A stretch of DNA of 64,000 nucleotides, taken from positions 1-64,000 of the forward strand of contig CAZHAX010000009.1 of NCBI GenBank assembly GCA_964530325.1, given 5' to 3'. The position numbers and the translations under genes were made by a program. Under the pieces are notes generated by a model. It made no database searches, was not told where the DNA came from, and saw nothing but the letters and a program-made list of their open reading frames with translations. This DNA is from CAZHAX01 sp964530325. GTDB lineage: Bacteria > Chloroflexota > Anaerolineae > B4-G1. Of this stretch, positions 61,501 to 64,000 are shown piece after piece. Position 1 is the first letter of the stretch. Every line of letters begins with the position of its first letter.

Positions 61501-64000
61501 AGACTCACCTGGACCGGCCGCTGGCTCACGCTCGGCGTGGAGGCCCTCAGCCTGAGCAGATCAGATAGGAGATCCGGGCCTCTCGAGGCTCCCAGGCTCC
61601 CCTTGACTCCTTCGCCTTCGTAGAATGATATCGGTACCTCCACGAGGCTGCCGTCGCGGTACACTGACAGCTGGAGCATCTCGACGTCGCACTCACCTCC
61701 GGTGGAGCAGAAGAACGGCGCCTCCGTGGATTCGAACACGGATACCGCCATCTCCGGAGTGAACAACTTGCAGCTGGCTTGCGTGTCCGAGAGATTGCCC
61801 AAGTCAGGGAACAGAGTGCGTACGGCGAGATTCAGGATTGCGCTCCTCAGGTGGTTCATCAGGGGCTTGTTGGTCACTTCAGATTCGGAGTTCCGGCGGC
61901 TGCCGACGGCAACACACCTGGCACAGCCACCTGCGGCTGACCGCAGGAGCGCGTCGAGAAGGAAGACGTACTCCTCCAACGGTATCTTCGCGGTCGCCAC
62001 AGTGTAGCCCACAAAGGCGTCCTGGCTTTGCCCCGAATCGCGTATCGCCTGAAGTGCAGCGTTGAACCCCAGGAAGAGGAGGGTACCCTTGAGCTTGCGG
62101 CCACTCGCCAGCTCTTTCGTCACATCCCGGTGTGAGTGGTGCACATAAACGAGCTCCAGCGGGACGGGCAGATTCCCGTTCTTGTTGAAGCAGAACGGGA
62201 GCAGGCACGTCGACGTCTCGCCCGACCTCTCCACATCGATAGCATACAGCGAGACCCCCACACCTGTATCACAGACTATCCTGCCGAGCCTGCTGAGTGC
62301 ACGTGATACAGGATCCCCAATGCTCCCAGGCAACAGAATCATGTCCGAGGTCAGGCCGGTCATCAGGTGGAACACGTAGCCGAGGCCGTTGTGCTCCGCT
62401 CCCACGCCCTTGTAGAGCTGCTGTAGAGCAGCGATCTTCTCTGTGATACGACTGATCTCCCACACTGCCGCGTCCACCGCGGCAGACGACCATCCAGGAC
62501 TGTGTCCGGTTGTGGATATGGCGGGAACGACCAGGTGAAGTACCTTGCCTCGCATGCCGTGCCTGCCTTCTTGGACAAGCTTCCTGGCAGACGCGCGTCT
62601 CCCCCTCAGAGTTGCCGGCATTCTTGCCCCGCCTGGCTTCGCCGCCCGATGGGCCTGAGCAGAGCCGCCAAAGTAGCGTTCTAGCCATTCGTCGTACATA
62701 CGCGGCAGGGCGTCCTCCGCGGGCCCCGAGTCGCCGCGAGACGCCGCCTCTTGCTGCAGCAGCTGGTGCAAGGAGGGAATACCCGCGGGTAGATCCGCCG
62801 GCCAGAACGGGGAGACCACAGCCGATCCAAGCAGGAAGCACAGCATCGGTGCCAGCAGGGCGGGATCCTGCCAACCGGCATGGGCCAGGGTCAGCAGTTG
62901 AGGGTAGCGCTCCGCGGCGAAGCTGAGAACGCGCGAGTCTGGGAGCCTGTTCAGAATCTGCTGCAGACCATCCACGAACTCCTCGAACTCCTGCTTCGCA
63001 AGCTGATTCCGTGACAGCGCGTAGAGCAAAGTCTTCACAGAGTCGCCGAAGCGCTTGAGATAGCACGGGCTTACCAGTCTGTAGTACCTCACACAGAAGG
63101 ACACCAAGAGGTGCAGCTCCCTACTTGTGCCGAGGCTGACAAGGCCATTCCGCAGTGCTCTATCGTGCCGCATCCGATCAAGGGCATCGCCGCTGGGCGA
63201 CGCAAACCTCTTCCTACCCTGCTGACACAGTCCTCCAAGCATGTCCACGGCCGTCGCGATCGATGCGCTCTTCGACTCCAGCGGTGATTCAAACCAGACA
63301 ATAGGTACTTCAGAAACCTGCAGCTCTCCGCGATCCAGGCAGGCGAGCAGCTCGGAGTCAAACGCCATCGTCTCATCGGTAAACGCGCTCTTCATCAACT
63401 CCTTGACAGCCCTGGCGGTGAACAGCTTGAACCCAGCCTGCGTGTCCCGGAAAGGAGTGCCAAGCAGGACTCTGGTAAGCAGGTTGTAGACCCGAGACTG
63501 CTGAGTCCGCAGCGGGTCTCGTCCGTATACCCACGATCCCGGGAGTCTCCGCGAACCGACGACAGCATCTGCGCCGTGCACGACGGCCTCGTGGAAGAGG
63601 GCGCCCAGCTGGCCAAGGTTTGTGGAGATGTCGGCGTCTGTATAGCAGACGAAATCGCATCCCATCGCAAGTGCATACTGCATCCCCGTCTTGACGTTGA
63701 GCGGCTTGCTGTTCGCCACGCCTGAACCCCGCGGCGCGTGAATCACATAGACACCCAGCCCGGCTTCAGTATGGCCGGATTTGCACACTCGGGCTCCGTC
63801 GCCCAACTGCGCAGAGGACTCAGGTTCACTGCGGTCAAACTCGCTCCCCGATGGTTCGGCTTGCAGTGCTCTGCATGTCGCTTCGTCGTCACCGCAGAAG
63901 ATCAGAGCGATCTCCAGGCTGGGCAACTCGGTCTTGCCATAGCCTCCCAGGTCGCTATCGACCAGGAACTCGAGCTGCTTCAGCTTCAGCGAGCAGAAGT
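58554..64000 (-). CDS. Giant multidomain protein: GT2, degenerate GT2-like, kinase-like, nucleotidyltransferase-like (5' end off window)
   Basis: At least 1814 residues; the frame is open to the right edge (FCSLKLKQLEFLVDSDLGGYG...), so the true start is outside. Counting from 63926: residues 1-235 are a DPM1-like GT2 domain (FVCYTDADIST, VVGSRRLPG, FRDTQAGFKLF, VPIVWFE). Residues 460-800 repeat that pattern (VAVGSRRNS, LSDTQASCKLF, VPISFYEGEG) but read YTVATAKIP where DxD should be. Residues 812-1150 resemble a protein kinase fold (GSGTEHMVFKLE, PLVVKIPHE, GLYDLDMNMWDD, LRLLDPGE). Residues 1185-1460 look like a sugar-nucleotidyltransferase (VVLLDAGAAVRM...KGSICLDGDRL). The remaining 330 residues match nothing I know. 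Whole-protein role unknown. Confidence 0.7.
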   Translation of the reverse strand, partial: FCSLKLKQLEFLVDSDLGGYGKTELPSLEIALIFCGDDEATCRALQAEPSGSEFDRSEPESSAQLGDGARVCKSGHTEAGLGVYVIHAPRGSGVANSKPLNVKTGMQYALAMGCDFVCYTDADISTNLGQLGALFHEAVVHGADAVVGSRRLPGSWVYGRDPLRTQQSRVYNLLTRVLLGTPFRDTQAGFKLFTARAVKELMKSAFTDETMAFDSELLACLDRGELQVSEVPIVWFESPLESKSASIATAVDMLGGLCQQGRKRFASPSGDALDRMRHDRALRNGLVSLGTSRELHLLVSFCVRYYRLVSPCYLKRFGDSVKTLLYALSRNQLAKQEFEEFVDGLQQILNRLPDSRVLSFAAERYPQLLTLAHAGWQDPALLAPMLCFLLGSAVVSPFWPADLPAGIPSLHQLLQQEAASRGDSGPAEDALPRMYDEWLERYFGGSAQAHRAAKPGGARMPATLRGRRASARKLVQEGRHGMRGKVLHLVVPAISTTGHSPGWSSAAVDAAVWEISRITEKIAALQQLYKGVGAEHNGLGYVFHLMTGLTSDMILLPGSIGDPVSRALSRLGRIVCDTGVGVSLYAIDVERSGETSTCLLPFCFNKNGNLPVPLELVYVHHSHRDVTKELASGRKLKGTLLFLGFNAALQAIRDSGQSQDAFVGYTVATAKIPLEEYVFLLDALLRSAAGGCARCVAVGSRRNSESEVTNKPLMNHLRSAILNLAVRTLFPDLGNLSDTQASCKLFTPEMAVSVFESTEAPFFCSTGGECDVEMLQLSVYRDGSLVEVPISFYEGEGVKGSLGASRGPDLLSDLLRLRASTPSVSQRPVQVSLPGMRYTVQYIGSGTEHMVFKLERIDSKRNPPLVVKIPHESIDTEFFLSMDSLCFNRLRGMGLTRTTTRTDTGGLVTRNALFRAILAGSTRITGDWVASLREWREFNAVVLKGIRAYEGKTYKSSGYRHGLGIARFVAPYRLVSEDEHVVIGWGADQDERTLCFDGADHVIVMDFFDDTIRSYVKRRCGGLAGRGGTSAAQGEVAAALENCVRAAYEFSRRMAREAGLYDLDMNMWDDIGVLDGKTGKADQDRIEADDLRLLDPGELETMVDEAASRRCLELLWRRLRDSDDPQHLPEGIGAAQLGERVSQGVGDWDGELFDSFQFRHLDILMNQHGLSHEQIARIHGACAEEMQSYLETLLELCVRPYRPAQPSGQAGKGYWCVLKGALPESESGRIVRQTAAVMLGGDVQGKYLASGQNEFAAYVAQRGISVRSGPDRRGSATRRSRAIAGTFLVTSEDLVLDGREMRKSLFPTDDQGIPYRGAVATGINALSPAHWGADTRPRVVLLDAGAAVRMSMIGYAEQSKGSICLDGDRLWRQSAHRYGRIARQTGRDDLMVFGAADTLVDLASNSSLMDNLREFFHAEDPVTGRQAGVFFFQPPYDPTKGTPLIPQSRRDRDRWILHFLPSYLRGMRPFLPFLHLFDRQLGMMEQVDESGYGMWFRDESVPAPMDLRSALPAVDSMTAVSRYILISEAVRRHGGLRLPFLFILSRRVVDALYAFFSSLDAASAENLDWYRTVVAGFSSMPEPEFIQTHSRHLTQAQARSLYGCLRRIRREAWSEFHRRKAEQVSRAFYEDIVEHRAWWHAFESPVDLFDYYRLSRAPTERKVGEHTVKLFTDSTGTPNRVGVDVSIGEMAGLHRTLAVVVAGKLPRARIELTLRAPSTDVAGRSNYYPYLIYFPADHELASVPPIHMRGHELCIVDSGQCGPVVVKLPFVHPSKEATLGAAISKYEAGVWKPEVATVGALLEKPRGDHWTSTI

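Overview
The window looks like chromosomal DNA of a GC-rich, free-living bacterium, most likely a member of the Chloroflexota (Anaerolineae-like). This is inferred from the Thr/Pro-rich linkers behind several lipoprotein and secretion signals, the GAAC-N4-GTTC type SOS box, the mix of Dpp-type sugar transporters with GH130/GH5 enzymes, and palindromic intergenic elements. Many promoters are close to the sigma-70 consensus and stand out sharply from the GC-rich background. A run of 100 N at 54962-55061 shows this is a draft scaffold. The two sequences flanking the N run are an identical 55 bp, so the gap is probably not real.

Region 1 (1-13.2 kb) is a carbohydrate locus, probably for beta-mannan or a related oligosaccharide. 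It holds a fucose/arabinose-isomerase-like enzyme (cut by the window edge), a LacI regulator with its own promoter and operator, a GH5 enzyme, a Dpp-type ABC transporter (binding protein with a frameshift, two permeases, two ATPases), a GH130 enzyme and a second LacI regulator. An IS1202-like insertion sequence with a 17-bp target duplication sits between the first LacI gene and GH5, touching the LacI -35 box.

Region 2 (13.3-34.1 kb) is rich in envelope genes. It contains a large Big_5/VWA lipoprotein with a structured leader; a six-gene minus-strand operon (Yip1 protein, MacB-like ATPase, CARDB protein, FtsX-like permease, a SAP-like/two-TM protein, and MscL with a zinc-ribbon tail); MsrA beside a membrane haem protein; a two-subunit 2-oxoacid:ferredoxin oxidoreductase; tRNA-Met; and two large secreted repeat proteins, one with a C39-like protease domain.

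Region 3 (34.3-41.7 kb) begins with the C-terminal remnant of a GH2 beta-mannosidase. It abuts a consensus promoter with a LexA-type box that drives an ImuB-like protein and DnaE2, an SOS mutagenesis cassette. A transaldolase, a sugar-binding lipoprotein and tRNA-Arg follow.

Region 4 (41.7-57.4 kb) is mostly minus strand: NAD synthetase, a putative TIM-barrel protein, an SDR, a glycosidase-like lipoprotein, TrmO, an ABC-2 exporter, CarB, and a ZIP transporter-PlsY-lipoprotein-nitroreductase operon.

Region 5 (57.4-64 kb) holds a truncated lipoprotein, IS-end-like repeats, an HD phosphohydrolase and, overlapping it, a very large multidomain protein that runs off the window. That protein has a GT2 glycosyltransferase domain, a second GT2-like domain that has lost its DxD motif, a kinase-like domain and a nucleotidyltransferase-like domain. 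It is the best candidate here for an undescribed system.
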